Positions 1 through 12,014 are shown, numbered from the stretch's first letter. The stretch: DNA of 64,000 bases from Aurelia coerulea (GCA_039566865.1 CM076951.1:20035484-20099483); one strand, 5' to 3'. Translations and numbers: made by a program. Notes: generated from the letters alone by a model not told the origin.

Positions 1-523
1 TGCAGTGCAAGCTGGATCAACGAGACCATGGCTGTTTGCATATTCTACCTTGTACAGGATTGCAACGACATGGTAACAGCATTCGCCAAACCCCGCTGTA
101 CATGAGCAGTTCGAACAGATAATATCTCCATTCTTAGAGCATAGTACCCAAACGTTTCTAGGCTTCTCTCTGATTTTTTGTGATGGCGTCACGTTTCCTT
201 TCATGATAACTTGGTCTTGTGATGGGCAATAAACAACAATCTCGTTTACAAAACCGCTCATGGAGTAGGAATAAGCCTTTTTTGCCTTGTATTGTCCAGT
301 GTATTCAGTTTCAAACGCTTTTTTGTTGATAATATATGGAAAAAACTTTTCCGAGTTCCATATGCGGCCAAAGAGAAACATCATCAACCCAGTCTTCATT
401 ACTGATCAAGTTGGGATCTTGGATGTTGTTATCTCGAAGTAATTTCTTGTATGTGTCCTTGAGTTCATCTTCAAGACTTTTTATGTCCTTTCTTATTGGT
501 TTGTTTTTCTCATAAGCAACCAA
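1..523 (-). pseudogene. SWIM zinc-finger protein fragment of the YqaJ-associated type, cut by window edge
   Basis: Reading the minus strand from 523, the N-terminal piece contains an acidic/lysine-rich stretch and the motif WPHMELGKVF. After a one-base shift in a run of six A (plus strand about 340-345) the frame continues as FPYIINKKAFE and runs open to base 1. This second part holds a SWIM-type zinc site, CSNCSCTAGFGECCYHVVAI (a CxC...CxH pattern), followed by LYKVEYANSHG. In animals this module typically precedes a YqaJ-like nuclease domain in transposon-borne recombinase proteins, and a complete relative lies at 55-58 kb of this window. The rest of the gene should lie beyond base 1. The frameshift could be real or a homopolymer assembly error. 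Assignment to the SWIM/YqaJ type is by pattern recognition; the nuclease part itself is not visible here. Confidence 0.6.
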
Positions 524-749
524 AGCCCTAGCTAAATCTAAGCCTAAACCAAAGCCCTAGCCCAGCTAAATCTAGTTTTGTGCCGTCCTGTGCCAAACAA
601 CGTTGAGCAAGATAGTACTTTAACTCAGCGACAGTCAATTCAAGAAAGTCAGAACAAGAGGCAGTTTCTTTCGTGTTTGACTATGAAGCCTTCTTGAAAT
701 TTTATCAAATCAATGTTGTGAAAATCTTGGTAAAAATGCCGGTTGTGGG

Positions 750-1495
750 CCAGTATGGAAAGAAAGTGATGTGCACCGGACATGTCCGGTGCACAGAGTG
801 GTCAACTGGTGCACAAAATGGTGTAAAAACCTTGTGGTGCACAAGTCTATGATTTTATTCCTTTGGTGCACTTATCCATTAGGAATCTTTTGGGTTTCAA
901 CAATGATACTACCAATGAATTTTGTCTGAATAGCATCTTGCTCATCTCCTTGTGGTCTTTTTGTGCAGTGTTGTCAGAAATGTCAAGTTTTCAATTTGTC
1001 TCTGGTAAAGATATAATGGAATGGAAAGGCACTCTAAAAGTAAAAGCCAACAAAAGAGATGCTTACTCAAAAATTTTCCTGGGGATACTGATCTTTAAAA
1101 ATAGTGTAATTAGAAATGGTCAAGGTTCTATTTTAGCACCAGCAAATATGAGATCACCAGAAGTGTTCTTAGCCCAAGAAGAGGGTGTTTCCTCAAAAAT
1201 TTCCTGGGGACTTCGTCCCCAGACCCCTTGATTTTAGCCCCCCCCCCAATTTGTTTATACTGGCCATGCCGAAAACCAAAGAAAAGCAAAATTTGGTTGT
1301 GTTCTACATTATTCTAAATGTTATAAATCCAAATTTTTCCAGGAGATCATGCCCCCCAACCCCCCCAGATTGATGCACCTCCGGCGCACGCAGGTGCATG
1401 TGAGTGGCTGGGCCACCCGGTGTACACCAATTGGTGCACACCGATCATTGACAATTTTGTTGTCCGGTGCACGGAAAACTTACATTCCATACTGG
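750..1495. mobile_element. 746-bp hAT-type MITE with 8-bp target duplication
   Basis: Ends CCAGTATGGAA (750-760) and TTCCATACTGG (1485-1495) are perfect inverted repeats, flanked directly by the same octamer GTTGTGGG at 742-749 and 1496-1503. An 8-bp target duplication is the hallmark of hAT elements (also P and Merlin). Subterminal GTGCACCGGACA / TGTCCGGTGCAC repeats follow inside, including a perfect 24-bp palindrome at 771-794, and GTGCAC recurs several times, as expected for transposase-binding subterminal repeats. No transposase ORF lies inside; the short ORFs at 863-1373 have no recognisable domain. A C-run (1241-1250) and C-rich stretch near 1351-1370 occur in the middle. Confidence 0.8.
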
Positions 1496-1503
1496 GTTGT
1501 GGG

Positions 1504-2268
1504 ATAATCTTCGATTTTGTTGCTGGAAATATTTTCGTTGAGAGTCACGGCACAGCCCTCTGACGTAGGGGAGAGAAAAAGCAAATGAATAGCCATTCTA
1601 AACCAATCATATTCGCACTTCATATAAATTAACCAATCAAAACAAACATGAGAACAAGTTACGAGGGGAATCTTCAATCGCCCACATTGCCTATTGCGTT
1701 TCCTTATGACGAAACTGTCTGACAAGGGGATGACTTTGAATCACGGAATTTTCCCTCGATATGGAGGTTATTGGCCACGAATGCTGTTTGATGTCAGGTC
1801 CAAGTCATAATGGCCCTAAAACGTCAAAACTGCGGCCTGTAGAGGCAGTCTTGGCAGAAATAAACTGCACGAAAGAAGACGTGGTCACTTAGGCCCATTT
1901 TTGAGTGAACCCGGAAATCCAAGAGAATTGAAAGGAAAACATGAAGGAATGGCAAAAGTAAGTATTAATATAAAAAATATGATCATTAATGATGATATAA
2001 CTGAAAATATACTTTGAATTACTGCCCTAGAACTTGCGCACGAAGGCTCTTAATTTGCGGCTTTGATTCCGTGTTTACAGTGTGGCCACCATCTTGTACA
2101 TTCCATAATGGCGCTAGTATCCATGAAATTGCTTATTGTAATGATGGACAACCAGGGAAGTTTCTTTATCAGCAACAAACTATGACATCATTTCACAAAA
2201 CATAGAGCTCTCTTTCAAATTCTTTGATAAGCAACAATTTTGAAGGTTTCCATGTCAGTTGGGTTGAT
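1504..2268. other. Non-coding spacer
   Basis: No recognisable gene, repeat or RNA. The sequence is AT-rich around 1955-2000. It separates the hAT-type MITE from the hAT transposase remnant and may include the 3' untranslated part of the latter. Confidence 0.4.
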
Positions 2269-4190
2269 TTACTTGTACAAGAAATTGAGTCTTCTTGGTT
2301 TTTCAATAAATTTCTCAGTGATCAAATCATGAAGCATTTTTTTATCCTCAAGTTCCTTTAAAATGTCTTTATGAAAACTGATTCTGCACAGAGATCCAAG
2401 ATGTTCTTGGCCCATTTTATTGCGTAGATATGTTTTGACTCTTCTCAAGCAAGAAAATGATCTCTCAACTGATGCACTTGAGAGGGCATCGGCAGAATTG
2501 AGCTTCACGAGCTTTACAATTTCTGGCAGACTTTCTTGCAACCCAAACTCATAAAAATAATTTAGCACCTCTACTGAGCTCTTCTTGTAAAAATTCATGT
2601 CATTGTACATAAAAACATTTTTCTTTCAAGCAGTTGTATGTTAAAGAGAGGACCATATCTTGACTTTAAGAGTTGCAATTTGTCTGCTGGAAACTTGGTA
2701 TTCCACGTGGCAAAGAAATTTGGGTTGACCATCTGCAAACCAGTCATTGAGCATTGCAGCTGTGTTAACAATCACTTGCAAACTGCTGATTCTGTTCGCA
2801 TATCAGTTGAGAATGCAGCAAAATCTGTTATCTTCCTTACACCGTAGCTAAAATCTGTTGACCTGTTTTGAAGAACATCGTACAGAACAGTTGACTGACC
2901 CAAAATCTTGCCAAAAACAGAAACCAAAAAGCAGAAAAAAAGCTGCTTTGATACTGCAACATTCCACTTGCTTGTGTGAGGGTTGCATCATCCCAATCCC
3001 TGAACAATCCCTTCAAGAACATCCATCAAACTCTCATACTCGTCGGAAATGACGCTAATAGTACGAGAGCGATAGTACCACCTTGTCTCACCTGGGCGTG
3101 GAATTTCAATGTTATGAGACCTGAAAAGTTATTTTCCTTTTGGAGCTGAGACTGGTCAAAGTACTGAAAGCACTGATATTTGCAAAGAAAACTTTAACAG
3201 AAGAAATGGAAGAGGCAAATTGACACAAGACAAGGGTTAGTCTGTGAGCACCACAGTGGAAAAAAAGGCAAAAGGATATTCCTGGCGGACAAGAGCTTGT
3301 GCACCAGCAATATGGCCAGACATGACAGTGGCACCATCATATGTCTGCATAATCAATTTATTCTTCAAAGATTCCCCATTCTTGCTGAGGATCTTCTTGA
3401 CAATGACAGTTATTGCAGGTGCTCTTCTATCTGTGCTGACATCAGAAAACTTCTAAAATCTCTCAACAATTTCACCTTTCTTATCCAGACGACTTATTGC
3501 ACTCAACTGTTCTTTTGTGGAAACATCAGTTGTTTCATCAATTTGGATGCTTAAAAATGTGCAGTCCAAGATTTCTTTGTCAATCTGATCTTAAATTACA
3601 GAATCTATACATTCAACCAGATCATTCTGAATGTCAGCTGAAACAACAGTAAAAGCACCAGCATTCCCTGTTTCAAAAGCTGCTAACCTGCCATGAAGGC
3701 GACGTTCAAAAACAGAATCAAATTTCCCTATTAGGGCCAAGAGCTCTCTATAATTTTCCTTATTAAGGCTTGAACTGGATTAATCATGACCTGTGAATGG
3801 CAATTCTTGTTTTGCAAGGAAAAGAACTGCTTCTGACAGGGTTTTCAGCATTTCCCTGTTCTGGCTCACCTCTTCATTGTGGCGCACCACCTCTTCTCTC
3901 CTGGCTCTTGAGAACAAAACATCCACCCTATCCATGACATTGAACGTTTCACATATTTTATATGCCCCATATGAGCACTGGCTTTCCCATGCTTTTTGCA
4001 ATCAGAGAGGAACCCATGCATGTTTGTATAGCCTGTTTCTGTCCATGTTTGGGATACACCTGGCCTAAATAATATGCAAGGCCAACGTAAAAGCCCCTTC
4101 AAATCTTCACTACCACACGACTGAGACATAAGGTCTTGATCAGCAATAATTCCCTGAGCTTGAACTTGCGCCATAATTATCACTGAATAT
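2269..4190 (-). pseudogene. hAT transposase remnant (ZMYM1-like: TTF finger, DUF4371, hAT dimerisation)
   Basis: Minus-strand pieces appear in the order of a hAT transposase. At 4183-3866 is the TTF-type N-terminal finger region (FLSDCKKHGKASAHMGHIKY). At 4001-3780, in another frame, is RRHNEE-like REEVVRHNEEVSQNREML leading to LAKQELPFTGHD, the typical start of DUF4371. At 2610-2269 is the C-terminal dimerisation region with SSASVERSFSCLRRVKTYLR and RNKMGQEHLGSL. Between them (2640-3780) the catalytic region is present only as broken frames. Known family role: cut-and-paste DNA transposition in the nucleus. Multiple frameshifts and stops show that it is dead. Domesticated ZMYM1 genes share this architecture, but the decay argues for a transposon copy. 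Confidence 0.75.
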
Positions 4191-4371
4191 GTTTGAAAGA
4201 GCGTACAAATCGACTAGGCCTAACACACGCTTGTCAGAATGAGACTCAAGATGACACAGGGTTGCCTCTGCATACTACAGTCGTGCCCTGAGAACTTGAT
4301 ATGCCTCGAGGTAAAAAATATTTGCAATGATTTTTGCAGAATGAAATATTCAGCCAATCAAAACGCTCCAT

Positions 4372-5302
4372 TTATCGAAATAATGGGACTACAATCCTGG
4401 CCAAAAGAAGCTGGGGAAACAGGCAAATTTCAGTGTCTTCACAATTATATTCACTGCAAATCGATGTCAAAGGAGGCAGTGTATCAAATTGTTTGTGTAT
4501 TTTCGGCAAACCGTAAAAGCAAGGGGATCTGTTACCTTCTCTTAGTTTAATATTCTCAATATCCGTGATGTAGCCTTTACTTTCCATTTCGTCAATCATT
4601 AAATCTAATTGATTACGGTAATTGGGGTTAGGGTCGGAGGTGACTTCTTCGTAATATTCCTTATCATGAAGGATTTCCAAACATAATTTATTGTAGTCAT
4701 TTGTATCCATAAGCACAATTCCGCTGCCCTTGTCAGCTGGTTTGATTATCAATGTATCATCAGAGGCAAAATATCTCAGTACTTCACATTGTTTGTTTGT
4801 TATATTGTTCGTTTGACTACCTTTGTTTGAATACAGATGTGAATGAATGTCATCTGAAATGTTAGAAAGGCCAGTTGAACGACCTTCCCTTACCTTTTCT
4901 GGATACCAATGTTCATTCTTTGTAAACCAGCCCAAGTCATCGTTCATCGTTTGGTTGTGAATCTACTTTTTTGATCATGTTATTTTCCTCTTTGCCGTTT
5001 TCTTCAAAAAAGTATTCGCGAAGTTTGAGTCTTCTAAAGAACTTGTACTTGTCATTTACAAACATCTCTTTGTTAAAATTTGCTTGACTGGGGCAAAACT
5101 AGAGACAAAGTTCCAAAACGTTACTTTCATCATCTGTCAGAACAGGGTTGGACATATTGTAAACAGTAGATTTATTAGGAATTTTCTTAAAAGGGTCTAT
5201 CACTAAAGGGGATCTTTTTCTCGTTTCTTTGTTTTGCGGTGTTCTTTCATGGATGTTCTTTTCAAATGTTTCATTTTTGAAAAGTGCACAACGGTTTCGC
5301 AA
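4372..5302 (-). pseudogene. Penelope-like element reverse transcriptase remnant
   Basis: Read on the minus strand. From 5302 the frame gives VYNMSNPVLTDDESNVLELC, then a TAG at 5099-5101, and continues in the same frame as FRRLKLREYFFEENGK to about 4960. A frameshift then leads into the ORF at 4947-4372, with LIIKPADKGSGIVLMDTNDY and CFYGLPKIHKQ. The blocks 'LT..E...L', 'F.RRL.L.EYF', 'I.KPADKG....' and 'LPKIHK' in this order are those of Penelope-like reverse transcriptases, ahead of the catalytic core. Downstream of LPKIHK the frame degrades (4450-4372) and neither the catalytic YxDD core nor a GIY-YIG nuclease was found, so the copy is truncated as well as frameshifted. Confidence 0.7.
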
Positions 5303-5384
5303 AGATATACCCTTGGGTTCCAGTGGTTTATTTTCTTTACTGAATTGCTTTGGAAAAGACCATTCTTTGTGTCATTGACAAATC

Positions 5385-7154
5385 TTGTTATCTCTGTCTG
5401 AGTTGCTGGATGTGGCGATCTACAGAGCTTTGGAAATTGTTCTAGAGGAGCATCGCCCTAAATGGTCATCTAACACAACTGTTTCCAAAGAATCCAAACA
5501 CCAGAAGGAAAAGAAGGGCAAAAATACAACAAAGATCAACAACAATGGCTCTATTGAATCTGAAAAGAATCCTACTACAGCACAAAAACAAGCAACTGGC
5601 AATACAGAAACTTATAGCTCAGCCCCTTATGCTGACATCTGGAAATTAGCGAGAGTCACCCCAATTTACAAGTCGGGCCCAAAAACTGATCTAAACAACT
5701 ACAGACCTATCTCTGTAATCTCAGTGTTTTCAAGGATGCTAGAGCGACTAACGCACGATCAACTATTTGCGTTTCTCAAAATCAATGAGAGTATTACATG
5801 CAACCAAGCAGCTTTTCGTAAGTTGTACTCCACGATAACATCACTCATAAGCAGCACAGACTTCTGGTACGAAAACGTAGATCGCAGCAATGTTAATCTC
5901 ACTATTTTTCTCGACCTTAAGAAAGCCTTCGGTACGGTTGATCACGATATATTACTCAAAAAATTACGTGCATATGGAATAAGAGGCAAAACTGGGAATT
6001 GGTTTGAATCCTACTTAAATGATAGAAAACAGTTCTGCTCTCTGAACGGTCAGCATTCTAAAGCCAGAGATGTAACCTGTGGTATTCCCCAAGGTTCTTG
6101 TTTAGGCCCTCTTCTTTTCATCATTTACTTGAATGACTTGGAAAAGTGTCTTAAATTCTCCAAGGCTAGCATTTATGCTGACGATACCAATATAACGATT
6201 GCATCGAACGATGTAGCGAAACTAATTGAGTACGCACATCAAGAGCTTTCCAATCTCTCTGAGTGGATGAGGGTGAACAAACTTAGCCCAAATCCCAAAA
6301 AAACTGAGTTCATGGTCATAGGGCATACACTTAAAACCAAAAATTTAAACCTGCCAGAAGTGCTTAAACTAAATAACTCTGATATCAAAAGAGTTGAAAA
6401 GACGAAATCCATCGGAGTAATAGTTGATGAAAAACTAAGTTGAGATGAACAGTTTAAGCGCACCAAAGGCAAACTAAGTGGAGGTCTTGCAGCTTTGAGA
6501 AAATTGAAAAATGTCGTTCCACAATCGCAATTGTGTAATGTATATTGTGCGTTAGTCGAGAGTCACCTGCGTTATGCCGATGTTATCTGAGGTAGTCTTT
6601 CAAAAACAAAAGTAGCTGCTCTCCAACGCCTTCAAGACCGGGCGTATTCGATAATTGCAAACGCAAGAATAAAAGATGGCTGGTCGGCATCCTGGTTAAA
6701 CGTAGAAAATCTTTTCCGTTACGATAGGAATGTCATGACTTACAAGATTATGAACAGACTATGCCCTGAAAACCTCTGGGATAAATTCAAGCCAAGATCT
6801 TTTCACTCGACCTACAATACGAGGCACTGTAAGGATATCCAGATCCCTAGATATAGGACTGAATTTGCAAAAAAAGGCTTTCATTACGCAGCTCTCAAGT
6901 CATGGAACGATACACCTGCCGAAATTCGTGAGTTACCGACACTTGATCGTTTTAAAAAACAACTTAAAACGCATCTAAAGAGCTAGACTCTCAAGCCAAA
7001 CACAACTCCCTGGAAGAACAGCAAGGATTAAGTTTTATAGGGCTTTAGGTTTTTATTCATAAGGTTTCATCATTGTAAATAGATGTTATATATTTTAATT
7101 TGCTGAAGGGTTAATTTGTGTATAAATAATATTAAATGAAAAATGAAAAAATGA
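5385..7154 (+). pseudogene. Non-LTR reverse transcriptase (CR1/L2-like), 5'-truncated, two in-frame TGA
   Basis: A single plus frame runs 5385-6986 with only two stops, TGA at 6441-6443 and 6588-6590. Recognisable blocks: NYRPISVISVFSRMLERL (finger), IFLDLKKAFGTVDHDI (motif A, about residue 175), GIPQGSCLGPLLFIIYLND (motif B), SIYADDTNI (catalytic YADD, about residue 264), and the C-terminal region ending KSWNDTPAEIRELPTLDRFK at 6900-6960. No endonuclease lies upstream, so the copy is 5'-truncated near 5630; the preceding lysine-rich stretch (5385-5630) is not typical RT and may belong to other DNA. The 3' end carries an A-rich AAATGA-type tail (about 7130-7154). Both stops stand where family members have tryptophan (see findings). 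Confidence 0.85.
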
Positions 7155-8983
7155 ACGTTTTTCATCATATCTGACCGCGCTGCAAAAATTATGTTTCAAA
7201 AGGAGTTCGGGCCTGGATTTTGCAGGAGAGCGCGTTAAAATTATTCACTGATGCCATTTCTGAGATTCTGTCTTGTTGTTTTCGTTTTGTACCGCCTATC
7301 CTTGTCCTGAAGGATGTTTTTAAAACACTTACCTGAAATGGATAAACGTGAGAGTATTTTATGTCCTTGTTGTTTTCCAAGCCCAATATTTGTTTTCTTC
7401 GCGGTGCCTCAGGAATTTGTATAAAGTACAACTAAAGTTTCTTTACTGGTAACTCCAACCCTCTTCAGGTTACTTTTGAAGAAAAATCTCAGAAATTGGC
7501 ATTGAATGTAAAAGCCGGGGGTTTATCTCGGTTGTGGTCCGACTGGCCTACCTGCGCCCTTATTGGTCAGCCTGTGGATTCTGACTCCCCTTACTGTTCC
7601 CCTGTCAACCACACTGTTAGAAGTCGTAAGGTTAAAGTCATAATCCTCAAGATAATAGTAAAATTTGTAAATCTTGATTTTTTTGTCAATTACTAACTTG
7701 TTGATTCCATTCGTGTAAGCTTTCATTCACGAGCTAACTTCCCCTGTAGTCAATTTCACCATTTTAGCTATCAATATTTTGAAATGTAACCATATCAATT
7801 CATGCTTCTTGCAAACACCTTTCCACTTGCTTCATTTTCAAAAATATCCCGTAGACCTCCTTATTCCTTCCCCTGGCACTCACAGTTTAATAATCCTGCT
7901 TAGTTTTGCTACGACGAGACAAGTTCAACCAGGTAACTGCGAAGGCGTCGTTGTGAATTTAGGGTACGTCCAAATTAGACGCCATGTCAAAGATTAGGCC
8001 GTTCAGACCTGCTTGCGTTTGAACTGAAAATTTACCAAGAAAAACAAGAAGCTAGTTGTTACATTTAAGTTTAGCTTTCAGAAAGAGTTAATGAACATTT
8101 TTATTGTGATTTGCCCAGTCCTAGGGCGTTTCCTTATTTTTAAATAAATTTTATTGCGAAACCTGACCATTTAGGGCGAAGCCTCTCTACTTCCTCCTAT
8201 TCTAAGCAAGACAGAAAATGTTCTCTCATTTTAGTTTGGTCGAATATCAATGTTGATGGGTCTTCATATAAAGCAAGTTCAGTTTAATTTTAAAATTCCA
8301 CTACATACAAAACTATCTTTAAAACAACATACAACTAACAAATTATCAATTAAACAGGAAATAAAACATAACTAATAGGATTATACACATAGATTTTTGT
8401 ATGGGGAGGAATTTCTTAAGGAGGGGCTCTCTCAGTAGGTAAACTAATCGAGGAGAGAGCACCCCCTAAATGATCTTCTTTCTTCTCTCCACAAAAACCC
8501 CATGCTTCAACTAACTTATACTATGGCCATTTGATTCTGTTGAAATACGTTGTTTTACAACCTGAGAAGGAGGGACTAAAAGTTTGGATGTTAAAATCTA
8601 GCCAAATGCTATTTTTAGAAACTTTGGAACTCCTTCGGAGATTTTTTCGCTTGATCGGGTACTTGTAAGGATAAATTTGTAATGGATAATAGAGTAATAT
8701 CGCCCATTATTGCCAATTGATTGTTTATCAGCCCAACTGCTCTTAAGTAGTGAAGGTCATAGGCATCAATTAAATTGCCAAAATTGCATTAAGCCTGGTA
8801 CACCGTAGCCACGGTAGGTGTTTGAAATCACTTGAGTCACTGTGGTCATTAGACGGACAGTAGTTCCAAGTTCCATTGCGTATGCTAATGCAAAGATTCC
8901 ACATGGCCTTGTTGAGTTGAAGCATGTTCATTTGGATTACAGTTGGTAAAACCGATGGGTCAGGTGAGTAAATTGATGTTATC
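7155..8983. other. Spacer without recognisable genes; one small hairpin
   Basis: No coding homology seen on either strand. A short hairpin lies at about 8425-8466, where GGGGCTCTCTC pairs with GAGAGAGCACCCC across a ~17-base loop. Short ORFs at 7189-7431, 7496-7726 and 7779-7997 overlap on opposite strands and show no family features. Confidence 0.4.
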
Positions 8984-8987
8984 TTAA

Positions 8988-10060
8988 CCCTATCAAGCCT
9001 GGGGGGGCTGAATCAGCCCCCCCTAGCCGTTTTTCTTCTGTGGATTTTTATGTAGTGCATTTACAACGCTGAAACTTTCTGACTTTTAGTTTTAATCCTT
9101 CTCATAATCTAAAATGAACTTTTTAGAAAAATTGAATTCATTCCAGGGGGTAAACGCGATCAATTTCTGAGAGATGTCTGTGCAAAAATTTCAATAAATG
9201 CTAATAAAATCTACAGCAAATGCAGGAAAACAATTAAATTGGAGGAATATATGCTACTTTTGATCCTCTATCCAACTGCATAATTTGTTTGTGATTTAAG
9301 CGTATGCTTATGCGTATTTTGGCTGTACGCATGCGCACATTCTTCGAATTCCTATGTGATGACGTCATCACTTTTTACAAATTTTTTCTTTGCAAAGCAA
9401 AAGTTATTTGACTATAGAATACACTAAAATTGGCCTCATGTCCTTATTGCCTTTCGTTTTCTCACAATCAACGATTTAAATTTTTAGTACTGAACCCTAT
9501 TGACTTTTAAAAGATTTCATTTTTGGGTTCACCTCATGATGTACTATGTACATGCCAAGTTTGAAGGCTTTACATCGTTCACAACGGAAATAAAACCTCC
9601 CTAGTCTTCCCAGAGCATCAAATACCCTAGGCCTTATGGGGTTAAACAACGTTATACAGTGAATCGTTATTCGAATGTAATAAATGCCTATTGGCATATA
9701 CTTTGGAAATCAGTTATATTTATCCAAAAAATGTTATTATCAAAACATGAATGATCAAACTGTACTCAAAACATGTGTCTTTATCTATTTCAGGCCAAAA
9801 ATCGTGATTCTAAACGATTCTAGAAAATTTACGCAATAAAATGTCCGATTTTTTCAACTACCTAAAAAAATATGATGACATCATCAAGAGGTCACGTGAT
9901 ATTTCTAAAAATATATTTCATATTTTGGTTCAGCACTTGATATACTATACACATGCCAAGTTTCGAGGCTCTAGGTTGTGTAGAGCAGAAATTAAGGAGG
10001 GGGGCCGAATCAGTCCCCCCTAGTCTTCCTAGGATACCAAATACCCTAGGCCTGATAGGG
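8988..10060. mobile_element. TTAA-flanked palindromic MITE(s), piggyBac-like ends
   Basis: The left end CCCTATCAAGCCTGGGGG (8988) and right end CCTGATAGGG (ends 10060) are inverted repeats, each bordered by TTAA (8984-8987, 10061-10064). TTAA target duplication plus CCC-starting ends are characteristic of piggyBac-type elements. Next to the ends lie GC-rich palindromes, GGGGGGCTGAATCAGCCCCC near 9003-9024 and a matching GGGGGGCCGAATCAGTCCCC near 9999. A second right end, CCCTAGGCCTTATGGGG followed by TTAA (9642-9645), lies inside, and the DNA before it (9500-9640) resembles 9880-10060. So either two related elements overlap in tandem (8988-9641 and 9646-10060), or one element has an internal end duplication. 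No transposase is encoded. Confidence 0.7.
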
Positions 10061-10064
10061 TTAA

Positions 10065-10498
10065 GTTAGTATGATGAGCATTCTGTTTCCACTGCAAAAC
10101 ATATACATGAGAGCAGAGAGTAAAAGTTTAGCGACTGTCACATCACAGAAAACATGTCCCCTCTAAGGCCTTTTGCACCCTATGAGGGTGCATGACTATT
10201 CTGTTCAATTATTCCTCATGAAATGCTGCAGCATCAACAAAATTATGTAAATATTTTATCAATTGATATCTTTAACTGGGCACAACAAGCTTTTGATGAT
10301 AATAAGAATTTAAAGTTAATAAATTTTGAAAGCAAACCTTACCTTTCAAAATATGTTTTTGGCAGCCATCTTGAATTTAAAAAGGTCTAGGTGCTAGCAA
10401 ACTGCTGACTTGCTCCTGACTTGCTTGCTGACTTGCTTGAAGATTTTGAACTGGGTGCTAGTTCAAAATCTTATCACCAAACACAATATAAAGGACTA
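10065..10498. other. Spacer with short tandem motif
   Basis: No gene recognised. A small tandem repetition of gctgacttgct units lies at about 10400-10440, and 'aaaatcttatcacc / gctagttcaaaatc' phrases repeat around 10382-10480. Confidence 0.35.
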
Positions 10499-10535
10499 AT
10501 GTCTCGCTCAATTCCTACTCTGACCATCCCCCCCG

Positions 10536-10793
10536 TGTAAACGGATCAAAGTTTAAAAAGATACGTTCCGCAAGCCAGAGAACAGAGTAGAGACGTGTTA
10601 CTTGTTTTAATGAGTGTGCTACTCTGAATAAATTATGAGTTTACAAGATTACTAATAGAAATTAATGTGTTAAAGATTAGCTATATGAGGAGTTATACGT
10701 GATAATAAATGTGACACTAAGTGCACGTGATAGTAGGTGCACGTGATTGAAGGTGTGCACGTGATGAGTGTACAGATGAGTATTCCTACTACA
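10536..10793. repeat. Left LTR (258 bp)
   Basis: Direct repeat partner of 12015-12275. Contains three GTGCACGTGAT-like repeats near its right end (E-box CACGTG cores), a plausible transcription-control region. The two LTRs differ at a handful of sites plus a few small indels. Confidence 0.75.
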
Positions 10794-11591
10794 GTCTCAT
10801 CCTCCTTATCAAAAAAATTGGCACAATTTTTTTAAACAAAATAAATGATACGTTAACTATTAAAACGACATTGTCCAGTGATTAAGATTGTCCATATCTA
10901 GAGGTCTACAAAAGGTGAATTAAAGAAACTCCATAAGCAATACTTCTAAGAAATACAGCAACAACACCTAAAGAAGGGCGAATCTGACTTAGGGCTTATG
11001 AGGGAGTCCAGTACGAATTCAATATAATGACCTAGACAAGATGATGACTGGGTTTGCGAACTTCACAACAACAGTATTTGGTTGCGGAGTAGTTTCCAGG
11101 CAAACAATTCAAATTATCCGGAGAAAAGCTATTACGTATAGCGACGTGGCAAGGGAAATAAGTCCTATTGCTTAGTTTTGAGCAATGTTTGAATGAACAA
11201 AGGAACAACTCTGAATAAATCCACAATTAAGGTATTGTCAAAAAGAGTTAATGAGTCCTATTACGCAATTCTGTTGTACATAGGGAACAAAACTTCTTCC
11301 TACTGTAGAAATTGGGCGTGGGAACATTGCAAAACTGTCCATGACTAAGGACGTGGCAAATTTCCAAAAAAAAACTTTGTTTGGCAAAATTTTAGCAAAC
11401 GATTAACGTTTAGGCTAAGGCTGAAATGCAAAACAACAATGCAAGAATTAAAATATATCTAAACTTACGAAAGAAAAACGACAAGTCCAAAGGTTTTGTA
11501 AGTTCAAGCGACTGTAAACTGAAATGTTCTCTCTGTTTCCTTGGCGAAAAGCGAAGCGTGCATGGGCCATGACGATGCGTCGGTGATGATG

Positions 11592-11745
11592 CGTCTGCAA
11601 AGGATGACCAGGAACCTTGAATTAGCAGAATGTGCGAGGTTTTCGTCTGCAAAGGATGACCAGGAAACCTTGAATCCGCAGGATGTGCGAGGTTTTTTGC
11701 CTGCAAAGGAGGACCAGGAACCTTGAGTCAGCAGGATACGACTGA
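11592..11745. repeat. Three tandem ~54-bp repeats
   Basis: The unit beginning TCTGCAAAGGATGACCAGGA and ending GTGCGAGGTTTT occurs at about 11592, 11645 and 11700 with few differences. It lies inside the LTR element. Confidence 0.75.
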
Positions 11746-12014
11746 GAAGGTTTTATAGTTAAGGATAACCAACAACCTGTAACACCAGATGATCATGATT
11801 CACTTCGTCTGAAGGCTTGGCAGGACGGTCTTTTCTGGCGCATTCGCATGTTTTCGGAAGATTTCATACCATTTCTAATAATTTGTTGTCTAATAATTCT
11901 GCATTTGGTTCGGTTTGTTGAGTTGCCATGTGAGAGGTATTTTTGATGAGCGCCAGGGCTGAGCTTGCTTGTTCATGAACTTAGCCAGAAGTTCAAAGCC
12001 GGGTACTCCACCAT

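Noticed and set aside
771..794. 24-bp palindrome as a protein-binding operator or origin
   Set aside because: It is part of the subterminal repeats of a MITE with clear TIRs and target duplication.
2269..4190. Domesticated host gene ZMYM1
   Set aside because: The frame is broken many times and domains lie in different frames; a dead transposon copy is simpler.
11410..11706. 98-codon minus ORF as gag of the LTR element
   Set aside because: It runs over the 54-bp tandem repeats and shows no zinc knuckle or capsid features.
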